This document shows positions 12,970-26,287 of a DNA stretch of 64,000 nucleotides, one piece after another; position 1 is the first letter of the stretch, and each line of letters opens with the position of its first letter. The notes beneath the pieces were generated by a model. It did not search any database, was not told where the DNA came from, and worked only from the letters and a program-made list of their open reading frames with translations. Source of the stretch: Coffea arabica (taxonomy: Eukaryota > Streptophyta > Magnoliopsida > Gentianales > Rubiaceae); contig NC_092330.1 of NCBI RefSeq assembly GCF_036785885.1, forward strand, positions 5,366,525 to 5,430,524. The letters are read 5' to 3'. The position numbers were made by a program, and so were the translations under genes.

Positions 12970-14765
12970 GCACCGTGCCCCGAGTCCGTTACGTCTACGG
13001 TAGAAAGTTCACTTTTCTGCCCATAGTAGGCAGAAGCAATGCAAGGAGGCCAACTGTGCTTTGTGGGAGCGCAAAAAGCAGGATATCTGGGCACAGTGGC
13101 AAAGTCGGTGAAAAATATAATATATTTTAAAATCACAATAAAAGTCTTTTTAAAAATTTGTTCATCATCTAATGCCCAATACTTATATTTGATAAATTAA
13201 AATAGTTAATTAAATATTATAACATAAGATAAACAACTATATGTGATTGAGTTGATTGAATAATATTTTCTTTTTCTTTTTTTTGGCATTTCAACTAGTT
13301 GTCAATTAAGTTTCAATTGAAATAAAAATTTTATAATTATTTAAATTATTCAATAAAATTATCAATTTAAGATGAACACAAAAATAAATACATTAAGTTG
13401 TATTATTGAAATATTTGATTTACTATGAAGGAAAGACAAGAAGAAATAGCAAGAAATTTTTTAAAATTCATGTGAATCCTTTATATTGTTAATCGCCTTT
13501 ATTTGTTATTGTAATCACAATGCCTAACCATAACCGATTGAAATTCATATCCACAAGTCGTACAACAATTTGTGTTATACTGTTTACAATTAAATTTACT
13601 ATATACTCAAATTAAAATTCTCTTTTTTTTTTACTAAATTTTCTTTTACATATGATTTATGTGTTATCATTTATTTGTAATTAATTTAACGAAAAGATGC
13701 TCTTTAGGCTAAATAATATGTTTTGACAATGTGGGTTACTTTTAAGTATTTTAATGAGATTTAGAACACATTTTTTATGCATTTAATCTAATTCACATTT
13801 ATTAATGATCCACGACCATACATATTGATAGATCGAATTGCTATTTATTTGCTGAATAGACAGATTGATTGAAAAAATCATGACTATAGTTAACAATAAA
13901 ACACTCTGAAAAGACCACATACGACGAAGCGTATAACTTGTACAAATCTTTCCATTTTCTAAGTCGATCCGATCCATTCATTCGTAGAGCTATTCACTCG
14001 ATCGCAGACATTTCTGGAACACCTCTAACAGAGGGACAAGTAGTCAATTTTTATTTCATTTGAAATATAATTATTTAAAACTTAAGGGACCGTATTGATT
14101 AAATTTTCAAATATTAGGAAAAAAAAATAAAAAGTCAAACTTTTGACTAATTCTAACTTGATTTTGACCGTTAGGAGTTTTCTATTAGTTGCCTTAAATT
14201 TGCACTAAAATAAAAATTTTGGGACATTTATTTTGGTCAAAATATCAGAAACTAGTTTAACTCATAGACCAAATCATGGGGAACCAAAATTGCACATCTT
14301 CCTTTATTTTAATCATGTTTGATATCCCAACTCTTCCTTTTATATTTATGCTTCAATTATTTCAAATATCAAACTAAATTAAAAAGTAAAAACTACCACA
14401 ATATTTATTTGGACATGTACAAAATTTAGTAAAATAATGTTGAAAATTTCACCAAATTTCTGTTACAACAATTTCATCTATCTTTCTGTACCTTTGTTTT
14501 CCACATTTATTTGACATTCACTTTTTCGCTCTTCACTTTTCATTGGGATCCACATCTTCATTGGAGTGTTCACAGAATATTTTCTAAGTAATGAATATTA
14601 GATGATGAACAAATTTTTAAGAAAGCTTTTATTATAATTTTAAAATGTATTGCAGTGCCCGGTACATTATTTCTCTTTCGATCTTTGTGCGTCCCCACAG
14701 AACACAGTTGGCCTCGTTGCATTGCTCTGCCCACGGCTTTCCACCGTAGACGTAACCGTCAGGGG
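12970..14765. mobile_element. 1.8-kb element with roughly 200-bp inverted repeats
   Basis: The stretch at about 12980-13175 (GTTACGTCTACGGTAGAAAG through TTGTTCATCATCTAATG) returns as its complement at about 14590-14755 (ATTAGATGATGAACAAA through CTACCGTAGACGTAAC-like sequence). The interior is AT-rich and codes for nothing recognisable. The partner segment lacks the whole block, which supports a true insertion. No target duplication was resolved, so the superfamily is unknown. Confidence 0.7.
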
Positions 14766-15503
14766 ACCAACGTCGATGTACACCTTTTTCCGTTACTTAG
14801 GTTATGATAAAAGTGGGAATATTCCGTATTGATTTGCTCCATGCACATCACTAATGCCCAATCATCAGGTAATACACAAATAGAAAAGTTCTTAGATATT
14901 GCGCTTTACCTTTGTCCGGAAAAGGTATCAAATCAAAGTCGAATTATTTGCTTGAGAACTGAAAAATAATAACTTAATGTCGACATTTTCAATAAAAGTC
15001 AAAACATATTACTCTATCGATCGATGGCAAGTGTCATTCATTCTATTTTATAATATTTCAAAATTCAAACACTAGCTTACTTAAATCAGATGGGGGGCTT
15101 CTGCAGTCACTCTATTTTTTTTCAAGTCTACGAGTCTCATGTCCGAGTGATGAAGATCGTTTTCAACTTGTTTGACTTGATGGTTCGTTCTCTTCTCAAT
15201 TCCTTCGCAGATTCTGTTATGGTCTCCCAATTGTGCAGCTACCCAAATTAAAGAATATTAATGGTTGGCACAAATTGACACGGAGGGAGTTAAAAAAAAA
15301 AAAGGAATAAACAATTCAAAGACAAACTTTTGTAAAACAACTTGACTCTTTTATCTCTGAATCCGCCAACCTGCCGCCAAATCTTGTCTGTGGATGGATG
15401 TTCAGGTGTCTCGACCACAAGTTGGCAGCAGCCCTGCACTCCTATGACCTGTTTCAGAATTCACATATAACTATATATATCCACAAAAGCTTAAGAAAAC
15501 CCA

Positions 15504-16085
15504 TCAAAATAAACTAAAAATTTCCAAAAGAAAGAAAGAAGTACAAGTCTTGAGCGGAAGGACTTTTATGACGAGCCCTCCAAAGATGAAGAGGGCGATA
15601 AATATCAGCTTGGATCGGTAATCAACAGGAAAGACCAACACAACCGGAATAACGGCGAAGAAAATTGAGACTTGGCCCATGAAACTAGATGCCTCGGGGT
15701 GATGGCGTTGTAGTATAATAGATGCCCAATAAGCACAAAACATCAGCAGGATAGCCATGCATGACAACGGGAAGGTTGCAGGTACTGGTGCAAGGGTTTG
15801 AAAATATTGCAAGGCTATGCCAATGCTAATGGTGGTAAAACAAGGTCCAATCACCGCCGGCAGCCACTGCAAGTTCGTCATGTTATTGTCATCAAGATCA
15901 TCACCATCATCAGGTTGCCGGTCGTCTGCAGGCAGGTGCTGCTGCCCCTCTATATCAAATCCTGCACTAGGCTCCGGTTGGGTGGTGGGCAACTCTAGTT
16001 GAACTGGCCTGTCCGGGATCAGCCGCTTGGGCAGCTTGATCATACTGAAGAAGAAGTAGAGAACGTAGCTGAATATTGGCCACAT
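15504..16085 (-). CDS. Small multi-pass membrane protein, copy A1 (unknown family)
   Basis: I do not recognise the family. The 193-residue product has a short hydrophobic N-terminus (WPIFSYVLYFFFSMI), then a Pro- and Asp-rich soluble stretch to about residue 78. Hydrophobic segments follow at about 81-96, 104-124, 136-155, 158-176 and 182-193, so a four- to five-pass membrane protein is likely. A TATA-like box (CTATAAAAA on the minus strand, 16137-16145) lies about 50 bp upstream of the chosen ATG. Compared with the paralogue at 29679-30485, an extra T near 15513 shifts the frame. The last hydrophobic segment therefore ends at EIFSLF instead of running about 15 residues further. The product may be impaired or this may be a young pseudogene. 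Confidence 0.65.
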   Translation of the reverse strand: MWPIFSYVLYFFFSMIKLPKRLIPDRPVQLELPTTQPEPSAGFDIEGQQHLPADDRQPDDGDDLDDNNMTNLQWLPAVIGPCFTTISIGIALQYFQTLAPVPATFPLSCMAILLMFCAYWASIILQRHHPEASSFMGQVSIFFAVIPVVLVFPVDYRSKLIFIALFIFGGLVIKVLPLKTCTSFFLLEIFSLF

Positions 16086-16136
16086 TTTTTATCAGGGAAA
16101 TGTTTATAAACTGTATGATCAAAACTTCGGCGCTTT

Positions 16137-16145
16137 TTTTTTATA
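16137..16145 (-). promoter_or_regulatory. TATA-like box of membrane-protein gene A1
   Basis: CTATAAAAA on the minus strand sits about 50 bp before the ATG at 16085. The corresponding box is conserved upstream of the paralogue at about 30597-30607. Confidence 0.5.
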
Positions 16146-16248
16146 GGGGTATGGGAATGGCTGGTGAATGGTGACAATGTCCGCTGTCTTTTTCGATAGG
16201 GCAAATTCGTAAAATTTAGGCAATTGTCGTCGCCTCGTCGGGGACTGG

Positions 16249-16800
16249 ACTGGCTCACACCGTCAACAAACGATGTGGGACCCAGATAAAGGAATAGGAA
16301 GCCTCTACTAAATACTAACTAGCATTCACTCATTCTATTTTTAATCTCGCCACGTGTCTTTTTTCTTTTGACAAGAAGTTCATCAGCAACACCTAAATTA
16401 ACCCCACAAGATATAACCAAAAGGCAATTGCTGACTTCTGGTTGCACCCATGGAACTTAAGTACTACTCACTCACATTCTCAACAAACGATGTGGGACTC
16501 AGGAAAAGAAACAGGGGAACTTCTACTGAGTACTAACTAGCACTCACTCACTTTGTTTTTAATCTCGCTACATGTCTTTTTTCTTTTGACAAGAAGTTCA
16601 TCAGCAACACCTAAATTAACCCTACAAGATACAATCAAAAGGCAATTGCTGACTTCTGATTATACACATGGAACTTAAGTACTATTCACTCACACCCTCA
16701 ACAAACGATGTGGGATTCAGGAAAAGGAATAGGAGAGGTTCTACTAAGCACTAATTAGCACTCGCTCACTCTATTTTTAAACTCGCCACAAGTCTTTTTT
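16249..16800. repeat. 217-bp tandem repeat, about 2.5 copies
   Basis: The motif CAACAAACGATGTGGGA recurs at 16264, 16481 and 16699, giving periods of 217 and 218 bp. The third copy is partial. The first copy contains a G-box (CACGTG, 16351-16356) that is altered in the other two (ACATG and ACAAG). The array lies just upstream of gene A1. Confidence 0.88.
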
Positions 16801-16914
16801 CTTGATGGATAGTTATTGACTCATTGTCGCTAACTCTACTTTATCGAGTCGGCTCGGCTTACGGCTCTGTTGCTCGGGGCTCTGTTGCTCGGGACTTTAC
16901 GGCTCTGTTGTCAT

Positions 16915-17110
16915 AAAAAAGATCGAATACGTGTAGTTTCCGTGTGAGCATGTTGACCAGGACTTTAACATTTTTGGATAATATCCTTTTAACTTCCTTG
17001 AAAGAAATATATATTCCCTCGGTCCGGTTGCTAAACTGCTGAGAAATGCTAAAAACTGAGGCGCTCTTTTTTAATAGGGGGATGGGAGTGGTTGGTGACA
17101 ATGTCGGCCT
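16915..17110 (-). pseudogene. Remnant of a third membrane-protein locus (promoter only)
   Basis: About 17030-17110 matches the promoter and 5' leader of the membrane-protein genes (CTGCTGAGAAATG; GGATGGGAGTGGTTGGTGAC). About 16915-17025 matches a flanking block also found at 31757-31850 and, more weakly, 34150-34225 (TTTTTGGATAATATCC). No coding body lies between these parts. I read this as a third copy whose gene was deleted. The 100-codon frame seen here is promoter-derived, not a gene. Confidence 0.6.
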
Positions 17111-17161
17111 GTAGCACTGCACTAATGTATGAGCATCCTCTAGAACAACATCATTGATCAC

Positions 17162-17489
17162 TCACTAGCCAAAGTCAATAAACAGATTTTCCAGTCAATA
17201 TACAAAGTCAAGTTGATCACTCAATGATAGTGTTACACAAATGAATGAACATGCTCCACAAACAACATAATTGATCACTGATTAACCAAATTCAATAATC
17301 ATATTTTCCAATCAATATACAAATTCATCCATTCAATATAATTGATCACTCATTAATAGGGATATTAATTCTTCGTTTTTAATTCTCTTTTACATTATTA
17401 AATCCTCATCCTTTACCGTATTCTATGCTATCCTTACCAATGACTCCAATTTAACTGTGTACTTACCGTTGTTTTCCTATCATCATCTA
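17162..17489. other. Gene-free stretch
   Basis: AT-rich; no gene is recognised. The phrase TTGATCACTCA and neighbouring words recur several times, suggesting old local duplication. Confidence 0.5.
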
Positions 17490-18065
17490 TTTTTTTCATC
17501 ATATTGTCTCCTTCCTACGGTAAAATTTTCTCACCCAACATGCCTAGTTTATTAACCAAACACTGTCACTTCTTAATTCCATGAATGCGCAACAAAAACA
17601 TGACTTAGAGCTCGTTTAAGGTTGCAGTAACTTGTTGAAAAATACTTCCCTATTAGAGTTTTTAACAAAAGTACTTATCGACTATTTAAATATTTTTAAA
17701 TATATTATTTGGAAACATAGTTCAATAAGTATTTATTGTATCGAATAACGTGTAATTTAAAATTTTTTAAAAGTATTTATCTTTTTATTTGGTTCATAAT
17801 ATAGGATAAAATGATCAAAATTTGATATTTTATTTTTTAAATTACAAAAACTACTGTAAAAGTACCAAAATAAGTTTGCTAAATGAACTTTTAACACCAA
17901 AAACTCTACTCTTAATTTTATGAAATAATATTTACCAAACATTTTAACAGTACTTTTACCACCTAAAAGTACTCTTGTACTAAAAGCACCGCAGCGTCAA
18001 ACAACGAGGCCTTAATCACTTTCTTCCAATCATTCTCCTTACATGACGTATCTTGTTTCCTTTCT
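17490..18065. repeat. Duplicated segment, copy with single MITE
   Basis: This parallels 10430-11420. It holds one uninterrupted MITE of about 400 bp (about 17608-18012) with ends GAGCTCGTTT and AACGAGGCC, flanked by TTA on both sides. It is the reference for the interrupted copy. Confidence 0.78.
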
Positions 18066-18472
18066 TCACTCGTCTAGCATCACAATTAAACACAAGGCAT
18101 TTATGTTAATTCAATTAATAAGACTAACACCCATAATTACAGTACAAACATTAACTTTCCGTTTGCAATTTTATCGTCCATACAACATTCTACATTGTTC
18201 ACGATCTATTTGCTAGTAGGAGGTGCATTGCGCGGTAGAGATAAAAATGTGTATGCCTAGTTTAGTATAAATAGGTGTGAAATACTATACTAAGGAAATA
18301 CCTTTATATCCAAGGACATTACTACTATTTTAAAGATAAGGAAACAGGAGTAAAAAAAATGTAACACAAGGCCAGAAGAATCAAGAGATTACTGCTAGCG
18401 CACTTAGCAAACAATCTACCCGTAATTAAAGTTTACAAAAGAAAGAGCCAATGTCTTGAAGGACAGGTTTAA
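18066..18472. other. Gene-free stretch
   Basis: No gene is recognised downstream of the prolyl-tRNA synthetase pseudogene, which reads towards this stretch. Confidence 0.5.
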
Positions 18473-20283
18473 TTAAAGTTCCCAAAGAAAAAAAAAAGGC
18501 TCATGAATTGAAGAGGTTGCCCTCTCCAGTAGGCAACTCTGAATCTCATCCAACAATCCTTTAACATAAGCAACCAAAAGTGAAGAATCCATTGATATCC
18601 CGAAATCTTTTCCTTGTTTTCCAGGAATATCTCTTCTGGAAATGACTACAGTCCCACTAGACACATCACGAGGTCCAATCTCAATTCTTAGAGGTACTCC
18701 ATGCAAAGAAAAGCTAGGTAAATTTCAAAGCACAATTGTATTACATTCAACTGTAAAATAGTATTCTTGAGATCCACACACATAACTTTCAAATATGGAA
18801 TTGTTAATAGCAACAGTAGACGTTTCAAAATTGAAACTTCATTCCCTTCCAGAAAACAAAGCCAACAATCACTGAAATAGCTCTCGTTGAGCTGGCCTTC
18901 AATAGATATCACTTCACTTGTTAATTATTCAAGCCAGTCTTCCAAAAGCTTTGGTTGAGCAAATCACAAATGGAACCTAACCACTCAAGTTGATTTTTTT
19001 TTTCAAACTAATTTTAAACAATACCTCTAGATGCTCAAGCGAAGTGAAGTAAGGTGACAAGTCTTAAAAGTAACCATGTTTGGTGAGATTTTTTAGAATT
19101 AACCTTCAGGAATATTAAAGCTCCAAGGAAGTTAGTTACTTGTGCCCTATGCTTGTTTGTTTAGACGTAGTTCTGCACCCGTTAACATTCTAAGAAAGAA
19201 AAATCATTTGAAATGTTTACATGGCCATGTATTTGGAATTTTCCTCTTCCTAAATTTCTCTTATTTTTACTCATTCTTTGGTGGGAGAAGTCCAGTGGCA
19301 AGCTAGATACCAGGCAAGATACAGAACATCTACAGAAGCAGGCAAACCTTGATCTTCCAAAAGTTGTATTTCCATCCAGGTGTTCTCTGATCAAAGTCAT
19401 CGACCTTGACCTTTATTCCAGCTGCTTGCAGAGTTTCTTTCACTGATGATGTAGCATTAAGAACTCCAGTTCTGTCATTGCTTTCTTCCATATTGGGGCA
19501 ATCAAAACCTGAAATCAGTTAATAATAAGAGCTATTCCATCTCAAGAAAGACAATTTTTAATGCACATAGCAAGGAAAATGGAAGGGCTAACAAAGCAGA
19601 AAGTTGTTACTTCACTGCACTGATAAGTCCAATTTCTGGACCAAAATCAAAACAAAAGTTGCAGAACTAATGTAAAATGATAGAAATACAAAATCTGTTG
19701 AAGTTTAGGAAACCAAATAAGGATCGAAAAAATCAGCTTTGCGAAAATTAATCAGTCCATTGAGTTAAAAACACTGCATCTATCCCCAGCCTCCATTCAT
19801 TCTTATCTTCTGGGCATACACATTAGCTAATATTAGTAAAACAACCAAAAACAAGCAATACGCTTAGAAACAATTAATCAGTCTCTATCAGAAGAAGATT
19901 CTTCTCTCCATGTATGTAATGAATATGAAAATTAATAAAAAGAGAAGCTCTTGTGCAACAAAGATTTGAAAAAAGTTCAAGTCCAACTTAGGCATTTGAT
20001 AAATCACAGTTAGCACTCAAGACCAGTACAAAGTCACATAAACTGGTAACGCTAAAAGCAAAACAAGCAAAGGCTAACGTAAAGCAGATCACAGGCAAAC
20101 ATTAGTATAAGAGAAATAAAATGAAAAACCAGTAAAAGACCTTTTTGAATACCTGTACAGGTGCCACCCTAGGTGGAAGCATTAAGCCAAGGTCATCCCC
20201 ATGAGTCATGATAATACCTCCAACAAATAGCGTTCTAATAGCCCATGATGTCTGCCACACATGTTGCCTTTGTCCATTTTCAT
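18473..20283 (-). pseudogene. Prolyl-tRNA synthetase pseudogene (3' exons)
   Basis: Three exons of a class II prolyl-tRNA synthetase, which charges tRNA-Pro, are recognisable. Exon 20153-20283 encodes HVWQTSWAIRT...MTHGDDLGLMLPPRVAPVQ from the catalytic core. Exon 19348-19508 encodes VLIAPIWKK, then in another frame NDRTGVLNATSSVKETLQ and DQRTPGWKYNFW. Exon 18473-18700 encodes GVPLRIEIGPRDVSSGTVV and LLVAYVKGLLDEIQSCLLE from the anticodon-binding domain. A one-base loss after APIWKKA (about 19480-19485) shifts the frame. The acceptor before the last exon reads TTTGCAT instead of TTTGCAG (position 18701). The C-terminal zinc-like region is missing. Upstream exons are absent or replaced by GAPDH-derived DNA. 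This is a dead copy; a functional gene should exist elsewhere. Confidence 0.88.
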
Positions 20284-20710
20284 CTGTAAATAAACTAAAC
20301 AAGCAAACAGACTGTTTAGGGAATTGCACCTTTCATATTTCAAATACCAAAAACAGAACAGAAAAAAATTGATGCAAAACAACTATATCTGTAGGATATT
20401 TTGCAAAAGTGTTCAGCAATGAAAAAAGCTCAATAAATTTTAAAATCATCATCAATTACACCAATTGCACAGCTTATAGAAAATCACAGAAAAGGTAAAA
20501 TGGCAAACAAAAATTTTCTCAATACACAATACAAAACGATGACAATCAACTTTTTAAGTTGCATACAAGCAATCATCTGGAGAAACGAAGCAACAAGGTC
20601 AAAAACATTCTGTTTTTAAAATATAAAAAGAAGAACACCCCAAGGGATCCTTTTGGGGTTCCTGAAACATACACCAGAAAACCACTTAATGCATAGCATT
20701 TTTGGCGAAG

Positions 20711-21626
<916 letters not shown>

Positions 21627-21769
21627 TCATCTATGGCTTTAATTGAGATTAATTTTTTGAGAAAAAAATTATGTAGAAAATCGGAGAAGTATGGAAGAAA
21701 TATTGGTCGGCCGGTAAATTTGATGAGAGAAGAGACGGAGGGATAGGGAAGGGGAGCGTTTACCAAGCC

Positions 21770-22042
21770 CTAACCCCCAATGGTGCAAAAATCAGAGGAG
21801 GAACAGAAATCAGAGAAGGAAAAAGATGAAGACTTTGATGGTTGTAATCCTCGAGCCACAAGCCAACCTTCAATTGATGTGATTTTCTCTGCTTCTGCAC
21901 ATCTTAGACTGGATCCGAAGAATAAAGAACCTCTGGATCTGGCGGAAAAAAGAACAAATGGAAAGAAGAACCGGTAGGCTGTCGAATTGCTAAGGAAAGC
22001 AGCCAGTTTCCCGAGCCAATTGAAATGCGGTGGTAGTGGCAT
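21770..22042 (-). other. Open frame, unrecognised
   Basis: A 90-codon minus-strand frame overlaps a 65-codon plus-strand frame (21780-21977; MVQKSEEEQKSEKEKD start, charged). Both lie in a block less AT-rich than its surroundings, just outside the GAPDH pseudogene. Neither matches a family I know. The plus-strand frame has a more protein-like start context, so it could be a first exon, but no continuation was found. Confidence 0.25.
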
Positions 22043-22060
22043 GTTGACAAGATACCCGCA

Positions 22061-23659
22061 TACTCAGCAAAATATTACTAACGAATAAAGAGAGACCAAG
22101 GGAAGCAAACACCCAAAAACCTTTAGCGCAAATGAGTAATTTCACGGTTAGCAAAATCACAACACCTACCTCTGCTGCTGTGATAGAGCGTTACTAACAA
22201 CTATCATTACCAACCCTCAAACTCACAAGTAACAACTCGCATTTTTTTTTTCCAAACAAAGAAAAAGAAAAAGACAGAGGGCCCATCACCAGCTCCACCT
22301 CAGCATTGGCCAATCTCCAGCCGCCACATGGAGGACGACCATGTTGAGGTGTGAGGGTGGTGTTCATGCTTATATTATATGTTTATGATGATGATGATGA
22401 TCAATGAGCCTTTTTTCCCCTTTCCTTCGTTGCCATTTTCTTTACATAAAATACAATCTATTGAACTAAAAAATCTGTAAGGCAAATTAAGTACTTTTTT
22501 TTCCTCACCACCTCTTAGTTTTTCTCGATCAATATTCAATAAGCCATCTAGCTTCCAATGCCCTCTATTTATCTCCCAAAATTTACACGTGCAGTTCTTC
22601 AAAACATAGCACTCTAATACTAGTCGTTGAGTTGCTCCCACCCATGGTCGGTATACTTTATTTCCACATTGATTGGTCTCGTTATTTCCATCATCAACTA
22701 ACACTAAAATTTAATTCTCGAATTGTAACCCAGCTTTCACCTAAATGACCAATGATTGATGATATCTTGTCATTCAATCATTTTCAACTGATTACATTCG
22801 CGAGGAGGACGAGATAGATTGAATGGCTCGAGAAAGGGAGTGTAAGTGCGGAATCTCGAATTTGAACCCTTTCGCTTATACTATTGAAAAATAATAATAT
22901 TCCCTCGATCTCATATATTTAGTCATGTTTGAATATATATGTTTTTTATGTATAATACACTCCATCAAAAAATTTTTATTTTATTTCACTTTTGCCGTTA
23001 ATCATGTGTTGGTCAAAGTAAAAAGTAAAAAACAATCACATCACATTTGTCTTTATGCATCATTAATGAAGGGCATAAGAAAAATTTTAAAATATAAAAT
23101 AATTTAAAATGTCAAATATAACAAATATTTTGGGACAGAAAAAAAAAAGAAAAAGTACGACACTCTCAATGGAACAGGGTAATATATCAAACAAACGTGG
23201 GTCCCACTACATGTCACATGTATACCTGTACAACCTACTAACCGTATTGGCTTTCGTGTGATCCCACGTGTGGTTTTTAGCCAATACTTCCGTACTCCTT
23301 TACCGATCCACCGGCCCACACCAGGATATTCCAACTACCAAAGTTAGAAAATTCTAAACTACCCACGTTGGAAAGTTCCAAAAGTAGTGGATAAACAGTA
23401 CCAGATGCAAGATGTGACAGTCATGAGTTAACATCCGACAAAAGTACAAGAAATTAAGTAAAAGTCAACATACAAGAAAGTCCATCCCCAAGAAAACAAC
23501 CAAGAAAGTGACCACGTTTCAAGAAGTCCAACCCGAGAGAGTATCTCCCCTTCCCAAATTAAATTTGCCTTCTGCAAGATAATTTGAACAATAGCAGGAA
23601 TTGTCAAACTTAGCAATAGCATCAATGTTCTATAAGACATGCTCAATGTTCTATATTTT
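22061..23659. other. Gene-free stretch
   Basis: No gene is recognised. Short frames at 22375-22704 and 23104-23334 show no domain or conserved motif. Confidence 0.5.
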
Positions 23660-23944
23660 GCTCGAATTATAAATATATTTTTTAATTTATATTTTATATT
23701 TTTAACTACATTTTATCTTACATACATTACATCACAAAAAGTGTTACAGTAATTATTTCAAATAATATTTCAAATTTTGGATAGGGAATTATTTGAAATA
23801 TTATTTGAAATAATTACTGTAGCACTTTTTGTGATATGATGTATATGAAATAAAAAGGTGAATGAAAATATAAAAATGTGAGTTGAAAAATATATTTATA
23901 ATACAAGCGAAATATCATTTGAGATATTGGAACTATCCAAACAA
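23660..23944. mobile_element. Two abutting MITEs of one family in inverted orientation
   Basis: The words CATCACAAAAAGTG and AATTATTTCAAATAATATT occur, then return inverted. The right-hand unit runs from TTGGATAG (about 23777) to CTATCCAAAC (about 23942). The left-hand unit lacks its outer end. The same family recurs at 24587, 25661, 28366 and 48941. Confidence 0.7.
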
Positions 23945-24586
23945 ACAATACTAGTATTGTATCCAAACACATTTAATATGCTGAACAAGCCATTGTTTGC
24001 AGAGAAAACGAAGATGAAGACGAACAGCTTCCCCTCAAAACTAATTTACACTAAAAGGAAACACCTTTAATTGATTAATTATTTAGCATGTGAATTGAGA
24101 ACCCAAACCAAGAACTTATATTGGGGATGGCTCCGGATTGTTGCAGGATTAGTTTAGTAATTTGGTATTTCTTTTAGTAATTGATTTTAATCAGTGTCTT
24201 AGTGTTTGTATAGTGCATTGCTTACTAGTGTTTTATATGATGTAGTAGGAGTTGGGAAACTCCAGAGTAATGCTTTCTTGTAAACTTCATAAAAAGTGTC
24301 ATTCTGCACCACCCCCCCAGATTGAAAAAGAAGAAAAAGACAAAGAATGTGTTAAAATACAAATATTAATATTCCTGACATAAATATGATAACCCAATAT
24401 ATTCGTGCCAAGATTAGTAAAATTTGATTTGCAAAATTATGATTCAAGATGTTGCGAAATAAAAGGAGAACAGAAAAATAGACAATTTTGTTATTTAAAA
24501 AAAAAAAAAGCATTAGCATGTGAAATTTATGTCGAAGTATAACTTCTTTCACAGTTTGTGCTGTGCTAAAAATGGAGAAACATGTG

Positions 24587-24760
24587 GTTTGTTTGGATAC
24601 CTCAATTATCCCAAATAATATTTCGCTTGCATCATAGACACATTTTTCAACCTACCTTTTTATATTTCCAACCACCTTTTTATCTCACATACATCACATC
24701 ACAAAAAGTGCTACAGTAATTATTTCAAATAATATTCCAAATAATACACTATCCAAATAA
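24587..24760. mobile_element. MITE with TTTGGAT / ATCCAAA ends
   Basis: The inverted ends GTTTGGAT and ATCCAAAT enclose the family core CATCACAAAAAGTGCTACAG. Length is about 175 bp. Confidence 0.7.
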
Positions 24761-25660
24761 TATGATGAATTGGTTTTTAGAGCTTTTCGGGACAATTTTT
24801 TTTTAAATTTATCTACTATAGTGAGTTTTTCTTTTTTTTTAACAGTTCAAAGCAATGGCATTTTAGTCTCATTTAATAAATTGAACTGTAGAACAGTAGA
24901 AGGGATCAAAGTGCAAAAAAAAAAAAAAAAGAGCACAGTTAAAAAGTAAAGTGAAAAATATGGTAAGCTTAACTTGCAGGATCAAGTTGCTATTAGCCCT
25001 CGACAAATAGCAACTTGAGTTCTGACAAAGTCGGTAAAGAGAGTTGGAATCTACGGGGAAGTTTCCTCGAGTAGCAAGTGGGTCAAGAGGGTCCGAAAGG
25101 AAACTACAGGGAAGGTTCCTCTTTCCAATGCTCGTTTAAATTCCATACTTCCCACGCTACCAATAGTTGGCCCCTTCCCCCGTGAAAATATTGTCTGGAT
25201 CACAAAGAAATTCCCCGCCCCATTAATGCTAGTGTCGGTAAATGTTTACTTAGATTTCCATCCTTGCCGTTGATTTTATATTCGCCTCTTCATTATCATT
25301 CTATAAAATTCATTCATTTTATGTTGGCCTTTAATAATCATTCTTTTTTTTTTTAAATCAAAGCAATAAAATTTCATTAACTTTTTAACAAATTCGCCGT
25401 TAGAAATGGTACAGTAAAGTCCGAAGAAGCTCTTCTCCAGAAAACACGATGACGTATGAATTTTGTATTCTTAATTAACATACAGCAATTTTCTTATGAC
25501 TCTTACTCACCCATGAAATACTAAATACCTCTAGATTAGTTTCGTGCCCCGTCTTGTTCTCAATGGCAGAGCCTAAGCTAGATAAATCAGCATCTATACT
25601 TGAATTCCTAATTCGATTTATGACAGTTTGCATATCCCCTTCAAACTCGAAATCTTGGGT
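24761..25660. other. Gene-free stretch
   Basis: No gene is recognised. Poly-A and poly-T tracts occur at about 24835 and 24915. Confidence 0.5.
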
Positions 25661-25803
25661 GTGTTTGGATTGGTAATTTTTTTTAAAAAATTGTTACGTT
25701 TTTCGTGGACACATTTTTCAATTATTTTTTTATTTTACATATATTAAATCGCTATATATATATATATATTACAAAATGTTTAAAAAAATGCAATCCAAAC
25801 AAA
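25661..25803. mobile_element. MITE with GTGTTTGGAT / ATCCAAAC ends
   Basis: About 143 bp with inverted ends GTTTGGATT and AATCCAAAC. An AT dinucleotide tract has expanded inside it (about 25755-25770). Confidence 0.6.
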
Positions 25804-26287
25804 GCTTGGTTTCCAACTGATAGCCCAACTAATAATTTCAGCTTCTTCTAGCCAAAAGACCTCATCAACCAATTGATCATTCCATGTGCCCGACGTCAAC
25901 AAACTAGAAACTTTTGCATCATGGTCCAACCTATTTTGTGATGAATATGAACTTTATTTAAAAGTAGGTAGGTGGTCTAGGAATCGATGGACTCTTCCAT
26001 ATACCAGTTGACCTCCAAAACGCACTCTTATTCTACATCCCCAACTTAAGAAGTGCCTTCTTACCCTCCACTAAACCTCTCCAATTGAAGGAATGTCTAG
26101 AGTGTAGATCTTCTTCAAGAAAATCTTGATCAGGGAAATATTTATTAGACTTTAAAACTTGAAATAAAATAGAGTTTTGGTTGGTTACCAATCTCCAGGC
26201 TTATTTAGCCAGCAATGCTAAATTAAAAGCTTTAAGAATATTCCTAAAACCAAGAGCCCCTTACTGCTTACCTACACATAAATTATC
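25804..26287. other. Gene-free stretch
   Basis: No gene is recognised. Confidence 0.5.

Larger units (their letters stand above)
12129..16250. repeat. Segmental duplication copy A1 (partner 27868-30650)
   Basis: From TTTTTTCTAAAATTA at about 12129, the sequence runs parallel to the region starting at about 27868, through the membrane-protein gene and into its promoter. The alignment is interrupted here by a 1.8-kb inverted-repeat insertion (about 12970-14765) that the partner lacks. Homology resumes at about 14755, matching about 29020. Confidence 0.85.
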
